Shown piece by piece: positions 42,860-54,025 of a stretch of 64,000 nucleotides of DNA. The translations under genes and the position numbers were made by a program. A model generated the notes under the pieces. The model searched no databases. It was not told where the DNA came from and was given only the letters and a program-made list of their open reading frames with translations. Origin of the DNA: Alectoria sarmentosa (lineage: Eukaryota > Ascomycota > Lecanoromycetes > Lecanorales > Parmeliaceae). Location: the NCBI GenBank assembly GCA_009733775.1, contig WOGZ01000023.1, forward strand, positions 1 through 64,000, in the 5' to 3' direction. Within the stretch, counting starts at the first letter, position 1. Every line of letters starts with the position of its first letter.

Positions 42860-44281
42860 ATGGATGAACGGGCCTCGATCCGTCCTGGGTTACCACTCCC
42901 AAACCCCACAGTATCATACTGGCAAGACCCACCCTCTCGTCTTGCCCATCATAGAACCTCGCCGGAACTTCCCAGAACTGTAGATACGCTCATCATCGGC
43001 TCTGGTATTACGGGTGCCACGCTCGCCTACAAAATCCTCAACCAACCTTCCCCACCCTCTGTCCTCGTGCTCGAAGCGAGGACAGCATGTTCAGGCGCAA
43101 CGGGACGCAATGGCGGGCACACGAAGTGTGTCGCCTATCGTGAGATCTTGGATAACATCAAAGACCTTGGGGAAGAAGAGGCTGCGAAAATAGCAAGGTT
43201 TGGATACAATTGCATGAGGAACGTACATGCTTTCTCTCGAGAGCATGGTATCGAGTGTGATAGTTGGCAAGGAGACACAGTCGATGTGATCTATGATCGA
43301 GGCCAGTGGGACAAGGCTCAGTTGGCTGTGGCAGAGCTCAAAAGGGTATTCGGTGACGACGATCCAGTCGTGCAGTATAAATTTTGGGATGCTGAAGAGA
43401 CTGAGAAGAAATTTCTAGCACAAGGCTCTCTGGGCGCGGTCTCTTACGAAGCTGGGAGTTTGAGTGCGTACAAGTTTGTCATCGGCGTCTTGGCTCTAGC
43501 CTTGGAGAAGAGCATGAACTTGCAGACAGAGACGCCTGCATTGAAGATCAGGAAGCGCGAGAGTGGCCACAGAGGGTGGATTGTAGAAACACCACGCGGT
43601 GCCATTGAAACGGAGAGAGTGGTTCTAGCAACGAACGGATACACAGCACATTTATATCCACCACTTCAAGGCGTGATTGTGCCACTAAGAGGGCACATGA
43701 CGGCTCAGCGACCTGGGTCAGGCCTACCAAAAGACGGTCTGACAACGACGTATTCATTTATCTATGACGACGGATACGAGTACATGATACCTCGTCCGCA
43801 AGGCTCAATGTTTGCAGGCGACATTATGATCGGTGGCGGTGCCACGAAAGGTCCAGACGAGGGCATTTGTGAGTACGGGAATACAGATGACACCACAACC
43901 AATGCTGTCATAGTCAAATACGTGGAAAACAGCGCAGCAGAGCGATTCGGCTCCAACTGGGGCCACGACCATGAAGAAGGTCGTCTGCGCAGATCCTGGA
44001 CAGGAATAATGGGATACTCTTCAGACGGATATCCCCTCATTGGACAGATGCCTGGCGAAGATGACCTGTACATCGCTTCATCTTTTCAAGGATCAGGAAT
44101 GGTGCTGTGCTTTGAATCTGCAAGAGCGCTTTTTGAAATTATGAACCAAGATGACGAAGCGCTAGATCAGTGGTTTCCAAAAGCGTTTCGAGTCACACGT
44201 GAGAGGATGAAGCGCAAATTTCGAGGTAGACTCCAAGCAAAAGTCCCCCCAATGGATCTTGAAGTGAAGAGTCAACTATGA
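42860..44281 (+). CDS. FAD-dependent oxidoreductase, DAO superfamily
   Basis: Intronless, 473 residues from the ATG at 42860 (MDERASIRPGLPLPNPTVSY). The dinucleotide-binding motif is VDTLIIGSGITGATLAYKIL, followed by VLVLEARTACSGATGRNGGH, typical of DAO flavoproteins, and the second FAD-contact region VVLATNGYTAHLYPPLQGVI. The C-terminal motif GIMGYSSDGYPLIGQMPGED, then YIASSFQGSGMVLCFESARA, closes the FAD site. Such enzymes oxidise amino acids or amines, giving an imine and H2O2; the substrate is unknown. The protein ends EVKSQL; SQL is a weak variant of the peroxisomal signal PTS1, which would fit an H2O2 producer, but this is inference. Confidence 0.88.
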   Translation: MDERASIRPGLPLPNPTVSYWQDPPSRLAHHRTSPELPRTVDTLIIGSGITGATLAYKILNQPSPPSVLVLEARTACSGATGRNGGHTKCVAYREILDNIKDLGEEEAAKIARFGYNCMRNVHAFSREHGIECDSWQGDTVDVIYDRGQWDKAQLAVAELKRVFGDDDPVVQYKFWDAEETEKKFLAQGSLGAVSYEAGSLSAYKFVIGVLALALEKSMNLQTETPALKIRKRESGHRGWIVETPRGAIETERVVLATNGYTAHLYPPLQGVIVPLRGHMTAQRPGSGLPKDGLTTTYSFIYDDGYEYMIPRPQGSMFAGDIMIGGGATKGPDEGICEYGNTDDTTTNAVIVKYVENSAAERFGSNWGHDHEEGRLRRSWTGIMGYSSDGYPLIGQMPGEDDLYIASSFQGSGMVLCFESARALFEIMNQDDEALDQWFPKAFRVTRERMKRKFRGRLQAKVPPMDLEVKSQL

Positions 44282-45656
44282 TAGATTTTCACAATTAAAA
44301 TGTCTCCAGACGCCATACTATTTGGGACTCGGGCTTTTCATCGGGACAGAAATCTCTGGCCAAGAGCGGCAGGATCCAAAACATCTCGTTTTAACCATCT
44401 ACTTGTATGAATAGTCCATGCGGAAGGCTTTGGGAAAGAGTTCATTTGTCATGGGAGGATTTACAATACTGAGTCGACATTGTCATATACCACTGACTAG
44501 TACTACTCTGATATATGGCACATTTCCGTGCCAGAACGGATTTTCGACCCTTTCAAGATCACTCTCTGGCTTCGGGTAACGGCAGATGGCAGGAGCGCCA
44601 ATTTAAGGTCGTGCAGAAAAGGTGTGGTGGCATGGCCAATCGGATGGGACGTCTCGAACTCGGACCACACCGAGGCAAATCAGGTCACGTCCAATCCTGC
44701 TCTCTTCAGTAGCAGTTGACCAGGCTGGCAAAAGAACATTCACGGTCCTGTCAAGGCAGAACGTCGAAAAGAATTGAAGTGTGGAGGGAAACAGTACTAA
44801 AGGCATCATGACCAATTGGCTTGGTGTACTGGAATGAGATATTAAGCGGATAACAGAATTAGGCATCGATTCCCATTGTACAAGCTTTGGCCAGGTGTGA
44901 CAACGCGCATCGAGCAAGATAGAGAGGCTGAGCAAGAGTCCTGGGCGCCAGTAAGCTGCATGTCGAGTCTGTTACCGTGAGGCTGGTACGACGTCTGATT
45001 TGCTTTTCAACATGCAGGAGTGGTGAGCGATGCACCAAAACTGCGACCATTGTCTTATGAACTCAAAGATGTCCAGGAAGGAGCACGCCTAGACGCTCTT
45101 TGAAAGCTAGGTCGACTCTAATTGGATCAGCTACCTCGCAAAATCTGCCTGTTGTTTCCAAGCAGGACCTAATTTGTTCGGATTGAAATCGATGGTGACC
45201 AAATACCTTCGCTCTCTCGCCCCACCAAAATGCTATGTACACTGTCAGGTCTCAAGTCCAGCAACTTAACCGCATTAGAGAGCTAATCTCCCTGAATTGA
45301 CAGCAAATGAAGGCTTCAGGGTGAGTCCTTTTGTCCGAGTTCTAGCTACCTATTGTGCATGGGAGAGCTCACTATCAAAGAGAAAGGCCAGGACTTTCCG
45401 TTGTGACGGCCTTCTCAGTGGGTGTTCGTGTAACTTGACTACAATTAGCTGGATTTAACTTCCACTTTTTGTTGGCATGTATATTTAGAAATGAATTTGT
45501 AGGTGTAGCCCTGCCTACCGCTCTGGAGCCTTGTCCCCAATTTTCGTGTTGCATTCGCTACAAATCCTCAAGACAATACAAAAAGAAGTTCGAGTCGCCT
45601 CTAAAAATGCTCTTCCTGACAGTTCTCTGTCTGAGTTGGGCGGTATATATATTAGA
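44282..45656. other. Intergenic region, no gene seen
   Basis: About 1.4 kb between the FAD oxidoreductase and the patatin-like gene. Short frames on both strands have no recognisable domain, and several start with non-ATG codons. Nothing stands out apart from 5' leader sequence of the next gene. Confidence 0.4.
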
Positions 45657-47298
45657 ATGGCGGGGGAAGAGTGGACGAGACAAGCTATCATTAGCTTTGG
45701 TAGGCGTAGGAAACAACAAGAAGATCAACAAATATGCTGATTCGGTTACAGATGGTGGTGGCATCAGAGGCTACGGTAGCCTCCTTATCCTTCGAGCACT
45801 CATGGAGAAGGTAGGGCTCGAGGAAAGGCGCATAGACCCTGCCATCAAGTCAAGTTTCTCGCCTTGCATGTACAAGCCTACCAAAACCGGGTTTAGCACA
45901 CCGTACATTGAGGATGTCCACTCATTTGAAGCCAACGTCGTGACAGAGACCAGTCTCAATGGCTTGTCCAATGATTCTCTTTTCCTGCCGTGCCATTATT
46001 TCGATTACGGTGCAGGAACCAGCACGGGGGGGTAAGTTATAGCACATGTTAAAGGACAATAGCTTACTAACAGATATCAAGTCTTATCAGCATTATGTTG
46101 TTCTGTCTCCGCATGACGGTGCATGATTGCATAAATGAGTATAAGATCTTGGGTGACAAGATCTTCGGTCACCCAAGGCCGTGCTCGTTGTTTGGCATCT
46201 TGTGGCCCAAGTATAGCTCAGACACTTTGAAAAGAGTTGTCAACGAAGCTACCGGAAGACATAACAACACTGGGTACAGATTGAATTACGAAGTCGAGGA
46301 GCAACTGTCCCAATGGTTCGCCGAATGCAGATATTCTGTTGGCTTCGGACTCTCAGCTAAGCGTTTCTAGCATCGTTGTTGCCTATCCGGATAGCAACGT
46401 TCGGGGAGATGTGCCATACCTATTCCGTACATATGAACAGCCAAACCGGGCTCGAGACGATGTATACGAACAGTTTAGGTCAGATCCTAAGCACCACCCA
46501 TCGGCAATACCTTTGCATAAAGTGGCCCGAGCGACAGCAGCTGCACCGGCGTACTTCCGTCCGGTCAGGATTCTGCCAGCTCACAGGGGTAGACCTCTTC
46601 CCGCTATACGATTCAAAGATGGAGGATTTGGGTGTAATAATCCCAGCGAGGAAGCTTATCATGATGTCGTCGAAGCTCATGGAGGACTCAGCAAAAACAT
46701 CGGGCCGTTCATAAGCATCGGAACAGGTGTTGGAAAGTTCAGATTGTTTTCCAATAAGAAGGGAAACTTTCAAGATGTCTGTGCGAGTGCTTTTGCGGCC
46801 CTGAAAAGGCCTACCTTGACGACCCTAGCCGACAAGTCAATGTCTTACCTGGCGAAGTTTGATAGAGCGGAAAGGTTCCCTTATTACCGATTCGATGGGG
46901 GCGAGGTACTTGGACAGGTAGCCATGGATGAGTGGAAAACCCATAAATCCAAGTACCGCAGCCGCGAACAGAAACAGCCGGGAGCCAAAACGTTGGAAGA
47001 CATTCAGAGAGCTGTAGAAGTCTACCTGGAACAGAAGGATGTGCAAAATAAGCTAGAGGATTGCGCTAGATTGCTGGTTCAGAGAAGACGTCTCCGAACC
47101 CAGGACTCATCGATGTGGGAGCGATACGCCACCACTTCGTATTACCTGTGCAAGGACGGCACATGTGAACAGGCTCACTTTAATACGTCTCTGGATTTCA
47201 GGAACCATTTGGAAAGCTGCCATGGCTTCGAGGCCCGCGGCACACTGGATGAAAAGCTGGAGGCATGTCGCCAGTATTGGTGGATTTATCCTGACTGA
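45657..47298 (+). CDS. Patatin-like phospholipase with C-terminal zinc-finger-like tail
   Basis: Proposed exons 45657-45699, 45752-46031, 46082-46273 and 46371-47298 (introns 52, 50, 50 and 97 bp) keep one frame of 480 residues starting MAGEEWTRQAIISF. The patatin oxyanion motif is DGGGIRGYGSLLILRALMEK, the nucleophile elbow is DYGAGTSTGG (GxSxG), and the catalytic Asp is in FKDGGFGCNNPSEEAYHD. Also diagnostic: YPDSNVRGDVPYLFRTYEQP and HKVARATAAAPAYFRPVRIL. The tail has CKDGTCEQAHFNTSLDFRNH...CH, C2H2-finger-like. Members are acyl hydrolases. The third junction is uncertain: the spliced product lacks about ten residues usual before IVVAYPD, and an alternative is a frameshift at about 46330, making the gene a pseudogene. 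Confidence 0.68.
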
Positions 47299-47772
47299 CG
47301 GTAGTGTTCTTATGGGAGACTGTCTCAGGGCGATGCCTTTGGGATGATTGAGTTCGTTTCGCATATGTCAATTTTACGAAAGGTATACTTCATGGAAAGT
47401 GCAATGTCCAGCGTTGGGTGCCAGCGAGTGTCCATTTCCTAAGCGGTAAACATCACGCTAGCAGCTGACTTCGCGCGATGAAACCCCATTTTTTCACTTT
47501 CGAGGTAATACTTAAGACATACTTTCTCGCCAGTTTCGAACACCAAAGCTCGTATCTAAATTCTGATTGGGAGTTTAAGCCGTTCTCCTTTGATAACACT
47601 GGGTCCCATTTCCACATTTGGCAAGGCGATGAAAGCAGTAAGCCTTGAGAATTCTATAGATATGGGAAAGTTGTCTGCAATTTCGGTGTAGTATTGTCTC
47701 ACGAATGCGCATTGAAGCAGTATCTCTATCCAAGGTTGAACACCTTGAGCATACTGACTCTCACAGACCGTT

Positions 47773-48640
47773 TCAGCTCGTCTGGTTAGGTATCGGACCT
47801 AAGTACAAGGCCCGATCAGTCGACTCTTTGGGATACCGAAGTTGTCCGAAGTCGACCTTTCCGACCCACTCCTGGGGAGGTCTTTCGATGTCATCGGGGT
47901 GGATGTTGTATGTCTTGGTCACAGCTTGCGGGTCTTCACAGAAAACATGAATTGTTCTCCAGTGCTCGGGCACTGCTTTCCTTTGTAAACTCAAGACTGT
48001 TTTATTCATCAGCGAACTTCCCATCGCACAGCAGATGCTCAATATACCCTGAGGGCCACGTGGTGAGGTTTCCACTCTCGCAGCGCTATCCGAAACAGGG
48101 TCATATACCACCACCCCTGTGATGGTATTCTCTGAATTACAGCAGTTTCCCATGGCTGATCAGGCAGTGATATGTCTTGAATTGTTGATCTTTGACTGTG
48201 GACTTCGGAGAGGAACTCTGGAAGCTCTCAATGGAGAGATGTGAAAGAGATGGTAACTCGCGGACTTGCCCATCCTTTGTATACTGAAGCTGACTGGCTG
48301 TTTGCCTTTTGGGGAAAAGCTGTGGTATGTTCGTGATCACGATAAGTCTCGGTAATAGATTAACGATAATTGTATCTCACCCTTGGAGGCGGCAACTCAG
48401 TGATTGAGCATCTGACGATGAATTCGCCACCATCCTGCCCATGCAAGATCTGGCAATCGATACGAGCTGTGGCTTGAGAGGAATCGCTGCTGTGGTCAAC
48501 GCTTTGGATCGCAGTCAAGGTGATCAGGCAGCTTCTGTGATGAGGCTTTACGGCCACAAACATGACCCAGCTCAATCCTCATGGCATTACGTGACCAGAG
48601 TCCTGATTGAAATAGCTGTTTGAAGGTTGTTTGAGCCATG
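47773..48640 (-). other. Candidate unrecognised gene or gene remnant
   Basis: Minus-strand open segments in sequence: an ATG at about 48640 (MAQTTFKQLFQSGLWS), then a frame containing QATARIDCQILHGQDGGEFI and VRCSITELPPPR, then a frame from 48340 to 48137, and finally 47773-48153. Plausible splice sites (GTGAGA after PPPR, CCACAG before LFPKRQTASQ) suggest exons, but no full model keeps one frame convincingly and no domain is recognised. It may be a lineage-specific gene or a relic. Confidence 0.28.
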
Positions 48641-49301
48641 GTCTTGTGACTAAAGCTACTGGGTTGCTTGCCTGATTTCTATACGTACTAGTATTGCTTC
48701 CTCTTTGTGGAATCACTAACCATTGGGAACTGACCATGCTCAATCTTGTACGTCAGCATACGCTTCTCTAATTGAAATGTGTATTTTGTTTGATGAGTAG
48801 TCAGGGAATGGTCCTCCTCGGCACGAAATCGTCCAAAGGTTTTGATTCCGAGAAGCGGGCGACGAAGATAAGTTTGGGTGCCAACTCTCTTGATTGTCCC
48901 CCTATGACGGATTTCCCAACATCTGAGAGAGACTTCCTTCCGATGTTCATACCGAAGATTGGGGGCGGAGATGTCCCACTATAAAAGACAGTTGCAGAGA
49001 AAGAGAAGTATGCGGGATTAATATACGGTACTTGGCACAGGTGAACCCAGGTTCAAAATATCTGAATCTGGATCGGCCATAAGAATGGGTCTTTTGATAC
49101 AAATGATCAATACATCTGTATGGGCTTCAAAAAACTACTTGGTCCATGAGATTGAGGACCCAAATCGTGTCTATATAGGTACACTATTTTCCCCACCAAT
49201 AGTAAGGGGTTCATGGGATCAAGACACCAAGGAAGAAGCGGTTCATGGGCTTGAAGAATCCTTAAAAAGTCAAACGACGGTGACAGCGAGGTCCTGAATG
49301 G

Positions 49302-49425
49302 GCTTTTCGAAAAGCAATGCTACCACATGATGAGGTCATATCATGGTATCCCACCATGATATCACATCGTGGTAAGGGGGGTAGGCCATGGAAACTTGGC
49401 CAAGTTGGCATACAGTTGGCCAACT
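49302..49425. repeat. Cluster of perfect palindromes and a large hairpin
   Basis: Within 124 bases lie GCTTTTCGAAAAGC (49302-49315, 14-bp perfect palindrome), a hairpin with 10-bp arms ATATCATGGT/ACCATGATAT (49338-49347 and 49353-49362, loop of 5), itself nested in TACCAC...GTGGTA (49321 to 49374), CTTGGCCAAG (49395-49404) and AGTTGGCCAACT (49414-49425). It is outside any recognised gene. It could be a transposon tip, a recombination or protein-binding site, or chance. Confidence 0.5.
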
Positions 49426-52236
49426 TTGAAGGCACATCTTCATAGAGATCGTAACTTGATTAAATATGAATGAGCAGGACAAAGGCCATCCCAAAATCAA
49501 AAAGGTGATTTTCATGGCAATTGAAAGCTCTGTGGGATTGGTTCTTATCCGGGATCGTCCACTAGAGAGGTACAAAATGTTCGGTATGGTGGCATTTGCA
49601 CCTCAAGTGAAAAGACTGAAGGGTAAATGGATGCTCTAAAATCCGTCTCAACGTCCAATTGGAGGGTTTCTGCTGACTAGAACCTCAGACCGGCCCACCT
49701 GAGCGATCCTGAACATGTTGAGCGTTGCTGACAGGCTGTTAAGTTATTGGGCAAGAACGGCGCTGATTGCTGAAACTACTGCACGAACTGGGGCTCCTTT
49801 AAATCTTACAGCGTTCTTTGATAAGGGTCGGTCTCTCCTACGAGCCGATTGGGCCACATGAGGTCGGGTTTGATGTCCCAATACTGCTTAGGCAGCACTC
49901 TCGGTGCTCGCCCGATCCTACAACATTGACTGCAACACGTCGGTGAGAATTCTTCAGCTGTGTCTGGCGGGACTGCGGGTTCAAATGATGACAAGGTGTT
50001 TCAGAAAGAAAGGTCATAGTCAAGCTCCAGGTGCGGCACAACAGCTGGATAGTAGACGCATGGAAATGGATGTGGATGATGGCTGGGCATATTGGGATTG
50101 AGTATCATAATCCTCGAGAAGAAGGCAGATCACAGTTTCTATTCCGGGACTGCGTGCGGAGTTTGGGAAGGCGTACGAGGCTGAAGTACCCATGGAACAA
50201 ATGTCTGCACTCCTGACTGGACGTTCCTCAAGTTCAAGCTTGCTTCATTCATTATGGTGTCGGAAGATTGTCAAGAATTCCAAGATCCGAAAGCTCTCCC
50301 ATGCAAGCATGACTGCAAGGAGGTTCGATTGGATGCTCGGGGACAGGGACCGCCGCAGCAGATTCGTTCGACAGGACGAATTATGGGTTGAGAAAAGGGG
50401 GAAGAAGTACCGGCACTAAGATTATGACGAGCAAGAAAGAGAAGACTACTGCCTGCAGATCTCTGGATAACCGTTATCATTGATCAAATCTCAATTTGAC
50501 CTGTGACCGTTCGCGTTGCGAACTTCCTTTCGAGGCAAAAACAGGCGTCGATCTAGCAGAAGAACCGGCAGCCTCATGCACTGCAAATCATTTTTAGTCA
50601 CGACTTTATTTGTAGGCCGTGTCTTTTGGCAGTCCGAGACAAAGTGAGCAAGCAAATTGCCAAATGATTGTGTACGGCCAAGGAAAGCAAGGCATCTGGC
50701 AGATGATGCAACGGTCTCTGGAAATAGCAGGCTGGCGTGGCTCCTTCCGATTCCAGATCTAGGTTAGTATACGCCATGCTATAGGTATTCGCCCGCTGTA
50801 TAGCAACTCTAGCAAAGTGCCATGGTGACATTGTTCTGAGAAGGGAAGCCACATCCGAAGAGTGGGAGTGATGGCGCGAATCTGTAACTTGAAGAACGCA
50901 AATCACTAGCGTAAGCGATAGCCACCTGAACTAAAGGGCGCTCAGTACACGCATGGGCTGGGCCGGTAAGCTGTACAACGATGAGGAATCCTCTCCTTAC
51001 CTGTTTCACAGACGTACAGTCCCAAACAGCAACCATTTGCCGATGGCGACCGCATTGTCTCTCACGGTAACTGGGCGTGTTGATCATGTTTCGATTCATC
51101 CATTCCGGAGCCTCCCTACACTGTGAGCAACTTCGATGGTAACGATCTTCGAGTCCGTGTGCTGCTGTTCCTCTTCTTCAAATCCGCATTCAATCTCGAA
51201 ACCGTGAAACATTCAGACAAAGCCAGACTCCACTCTGGCTTTCGGCGCTTCCGTTGCCAATGCTCAGCTGGCGTCTCGAGACTGCTGCAAGAGCGATGTG
51301 GTAGTATTCGAGGGCAAGGTGCATCTGTGAAACATGACAAGGTATCTGTTCATGGCCGGGGTCAAAGACGTCTGCTGCCTCTGGCAAGGGAGATACATAA
51401 GAATATAAAGGCTTCTGGATGTCCCCAGCCGCAGAAACCTATTCGAGGCCTCGCCCTTTGAGGCAAAAGCTACGCTTCTCATAATCATCTGGTCTGCTCC
51501 CACCCGCATAACACACTTCGCATACAGTCACCGCCGTCTGAACCATGCCGTGAGTTTTGTCCCCCATTGTCCTCCACCCATAGTAGGTGCTTCAATGATT
51601 GAGTGAGGTCGCAGGCAATCCACTTCTCAGGTTCAGGGCAAGCATTCCCAACACGCCAAAGGTCCAAATATCCCGCAAGTACCGGCTCGGGTCCGTGACA
51701 ACATCCAGAGCGCTGAACGGTATAATGCATCCTTGTGGACCAGGCAAGATGCGGGCCTCAGCCGGGAGCAATCCAGAGAGCAGTACCTCGAAGACTGGAC
51801 CGGTGATTGGGAGAAGAGAAGCAATTGAGGTTAGTGATACGCAGGGTATGCAAGATGACCGATAATGGAACATCACTCACAAGCACTCAGGGCCAATCGA
51901 AACTTGGAGATTCAGGCCAGACCAGAGTCTCGCCTCGGACTGCCTGCACTGTTGTCGCTGTGTGAATGAGCATGCACCGCGCCCACGCCTAGATCATCAG
52001 CTTTGTGTCATGGTATGGTTATTGTGTACTCATGGTATTGAGTAGAGTCTGGGTTGAACTTGCAATGTTGTGGCGTTCACAGCTTTTTAAAAACAGTCAA
52101 GGAGGCATGTATGAATGGACAAGCATTGCACTATCGGGAAGTTCTGGGCGAGGACCGTGAAATGATCCGTCCGTTGGAAATACGTGACCGCAGCATTGCT
52201 CCAATCCATGCCTTGAAGTGTACCGTACCAAAAAAA

Positions 52237-52425
52237 TCAGCTCAACAGGACCAACGCCCCAATCACACCAGTGGCTAACCCTAACCCTACCAGCATCTTC
52301 ACTACTTCAGGCTCAAGCTTCTCGGACCCATTTTTAATTGACGCGGCAGTATCAGCCATCACGCTCCCTGTCCCGTTCTCAACCCCTTTCGCGCTGGACC
52401 TATCCTCCCCAACCAAGCGGGGCAT
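52237..52425 (-). CDS. Small ORF, possible tail-anchored protein
   Basis: A 62-codon frame from the ATG at 52425 (MPRLVGEDRSSAKGVENGTG) ending with a hydrophobic helix, VVKMLVGLGLATGVIGALVL, directly before the stop. A frame-open extension to 52515 begins with TTG, not ATG. The shape, a short hydrophilic region plus C-terminal membrane helix, fits a small tail-anchored membrane protein. A GTAAGT...TATCGTAG pair upstream (about 52575-52632) could be a 5' leader intron. No family is recognised. Confidence 0.33.
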   Translation of the reverse strand: MPRLVGEDRSSAKGVENGTGSVMADTAASIKNGSEKLEPEVVKMLVGLGLATGVIGALVLLS

Positions 52426-53236
52426 CACACTGCAGAAGAAATCACGCCCCTTTTTTCTCCTGAATAGATGACACCCACGGGCACCGGGTCGTTGAGATGA
52501 GACAGATGTTGACAAGATGCGATGGGAAAGGGAGGAGCTGAATACCGGATGGGAGGGTTGGTAGGATATTTAATCAGCTACGATAGAATTATCTGTTAGC
52601 TCCATACCTTCGAGACTTCGGAGTCGACTTACAAGAAGTAGAGTGTCTGGGAGCAGAGAGTTCAATGCTCTTATATGCCTAGGATTGGGGAGGCAAGAGT
52701 TCGTAGAGTAGCTACTGACGGGGTCCAATTGGCCGTAGTCTGCTCTCAAGAACAGAGAGGCAACGACATATATGCCGACGGAGTAGAGACCATCCCACAA
52801 GCCATACATATCCTTTGTTGCACCTTCCTCTCGGTAATGTTCTTCACACCATCTTCTCTGGCCAATGTTCTTGCTGCATTGCCGCTATGCACATTTCGTT
52901 GACCGAAAAAGTGTCCATTTGGATTCCATTGACAGCCAAGGACAAGGTTTGGCGATCACACACTCGGAACGCCTACCTACAATATCCCGTCTATGGTAGA
53001 TACCTAGTTGTAGAAGTTGGTCGAAAAACCTGGTGGGTCGTATTGGGGAAGATTGACGAAGGTGTTGTTGAGAGTCCGAGGCCGAAAGACCTTCGAGGTC
53101 CAGACGAAAGGATTCTTGATCTTCATGTCCATGGCAGGGCTGAAGGTCTTGGCACGGCGCGATATTTCTGTCACTACCGTCGTGCGAGAGCTCATGCTGC
53201 GAGTATGAACTTGAACGAGCAATTGTTATTTCTTCC
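52426..53236. other. Intergenic region, no secure gene
   Basis: About 800 bp upstream of the polysaccharide deacetylase gene. Overlapping frames on both strands (minus 52885-53238, minus 53004-53222, plus 52815-53327) cannot all be real and none shows a known domain. Presumably promoter of the deacetylase gene. Confidence 0.35.
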
Positions 53237-54025
53237 ATGCCTCATGTCTCCTATCTACTTCGATGGCCCTTCAAGTTACGTAGAAGAGCTCGACGCTCAA
53301 GGGTCGCGACGATGCTCGTCCTTTTGAGTGTCATAGGCATCTTGATCGCACCCTTCTACTTGATATACAAGCCACCCGCTTTTCTGTTACGCTACTTCCA
53401 GTGGCGATGGCCAGATGTCCTCTGGCGCGTTTCGGCGTCTTCGAAGATCGTTGCCCTCACAATTGACGACGGGCCATCCGTGTACACCCACGAGATAATG
53501 CAGATCCTCAACCTCAACGGTGTAACGGCAACGTTCTTCGTCATCGGATCGCAAGTCGCAGGGCACGAGAAGACGCTACAAGATCTCATAGAAAGCGGAA
53601 ACGAGCTGGGGAATCACGCGATGCACGACGAGCCTTCACGATCGTTGGGAGATGCCACTCTCGTCGACGAGATTCACTCCGTGGAAGGAATGATCCACGA
53701 GGCATACACTGCCGTTGATGCAGAACCTCCTCCTAAATACTTCCGACCTGGCTCGGGCTTCTTCAGCGGAAGGATGCGCAAGATCCTGGGCAGATTGGGC
53801 TACCGGCTGGTCCTTGGTAGCATTTATCCCCATGATCCGCAGATTCCCTTTTGGCGTATTAACGCGAGCCATATACTGAGCATGTTACAGCCTGGAGGGA
53901 TCATAATCTGCCATGACCGGAGGAGCTGGACTGCTCCCATGCTACGAAAGGTGCTCCCCGAGATTAAGCGTAAAGGCTATCGCATAATTACTGTCACGGA
54001 GCTGTTGAAGGAAGCGAGGCCGTGA
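53237..54025 (+). CDS. Membrane-anchored polysaccharide deacetylase (NodB domain)
   Basis: Intronless, 262 residues from the ATG at 53237. The N-terminus is basic then hydrophobic (RRSRVATMLVLLSVIGILIA), a signal anchor placing the domain in the lumen or outside. NodB motifs: motif 1 IVALTIDDGPSVYTHEIMQI (catalytic and metal Asp pair DD), motif 2 ELGNHAMHDEPS (zinc His residues, H-x3-H), motif 3 YFRPGSGFFSGRM (RPG) and motif 5 GIIICHDRRSW (His). All key residues are present, so it should be active. Family members are carbohydrate esterase 4 enzymes removing acetyl groups, in fungi usually from chitin of the cell wall. The short length, with no chitin-binding module, is typical of the simple form. 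Confidence 0.9.
   Translation: MPHVSYLLRWPFKLRRRARRSRVATMLVLLSVIGILIAPFYLIYKPPAFLLRYFQWRWPDVLWRVSASSKIVALTIDDGPSVYTHEIMQILNLNGVTATFFVIGSQVAGHEKTLQDLIESGNELGNHAMHDEPSRSLGDATLVDEIHSVEGMIHEAYTAVDAEPPPKYFRPGSGFFSGRMRKILGRLGYRLVLGSIYPHDPQIPFWRINASHILSMLQPGGIIICHDRRSWTAPMLRKVLPEIKRKGYRIITVTELLKEARP

Larger units (their letters stand above)
47299..52236. other. Gene-poor region with decayed-looking ORFs and a palindrome cluster
   Basis: Nearly 5 kb without a secure gene. Both strands have many short frames, some with protein-like segments, for example minus-strand 47773-48153 (126 codons, with HVFCEDPQAVTKTYNIHPDD), minus 49806-49994 (ending VLPKQYWDIKPDLMWPNRLV) and minus 51592-51876 (a hydrophobic 94-codon frame). 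I could not join them into recognisable genes. The picture fits either unrecognised lineage-specific genes or decayed ones. A dense palindrome cluster is at 49302-49425. Confidence 0.4.

Noticed and set aside
47299..53236. Search for tRNA genes, CRISPR-like arrays and transposase or reverse-transcriptase motifs
   Set aside because: No tRNA-like T-arm with a matching acceptor stem, no spaced repeats and no recognisable mobile-element protein was found by eye.
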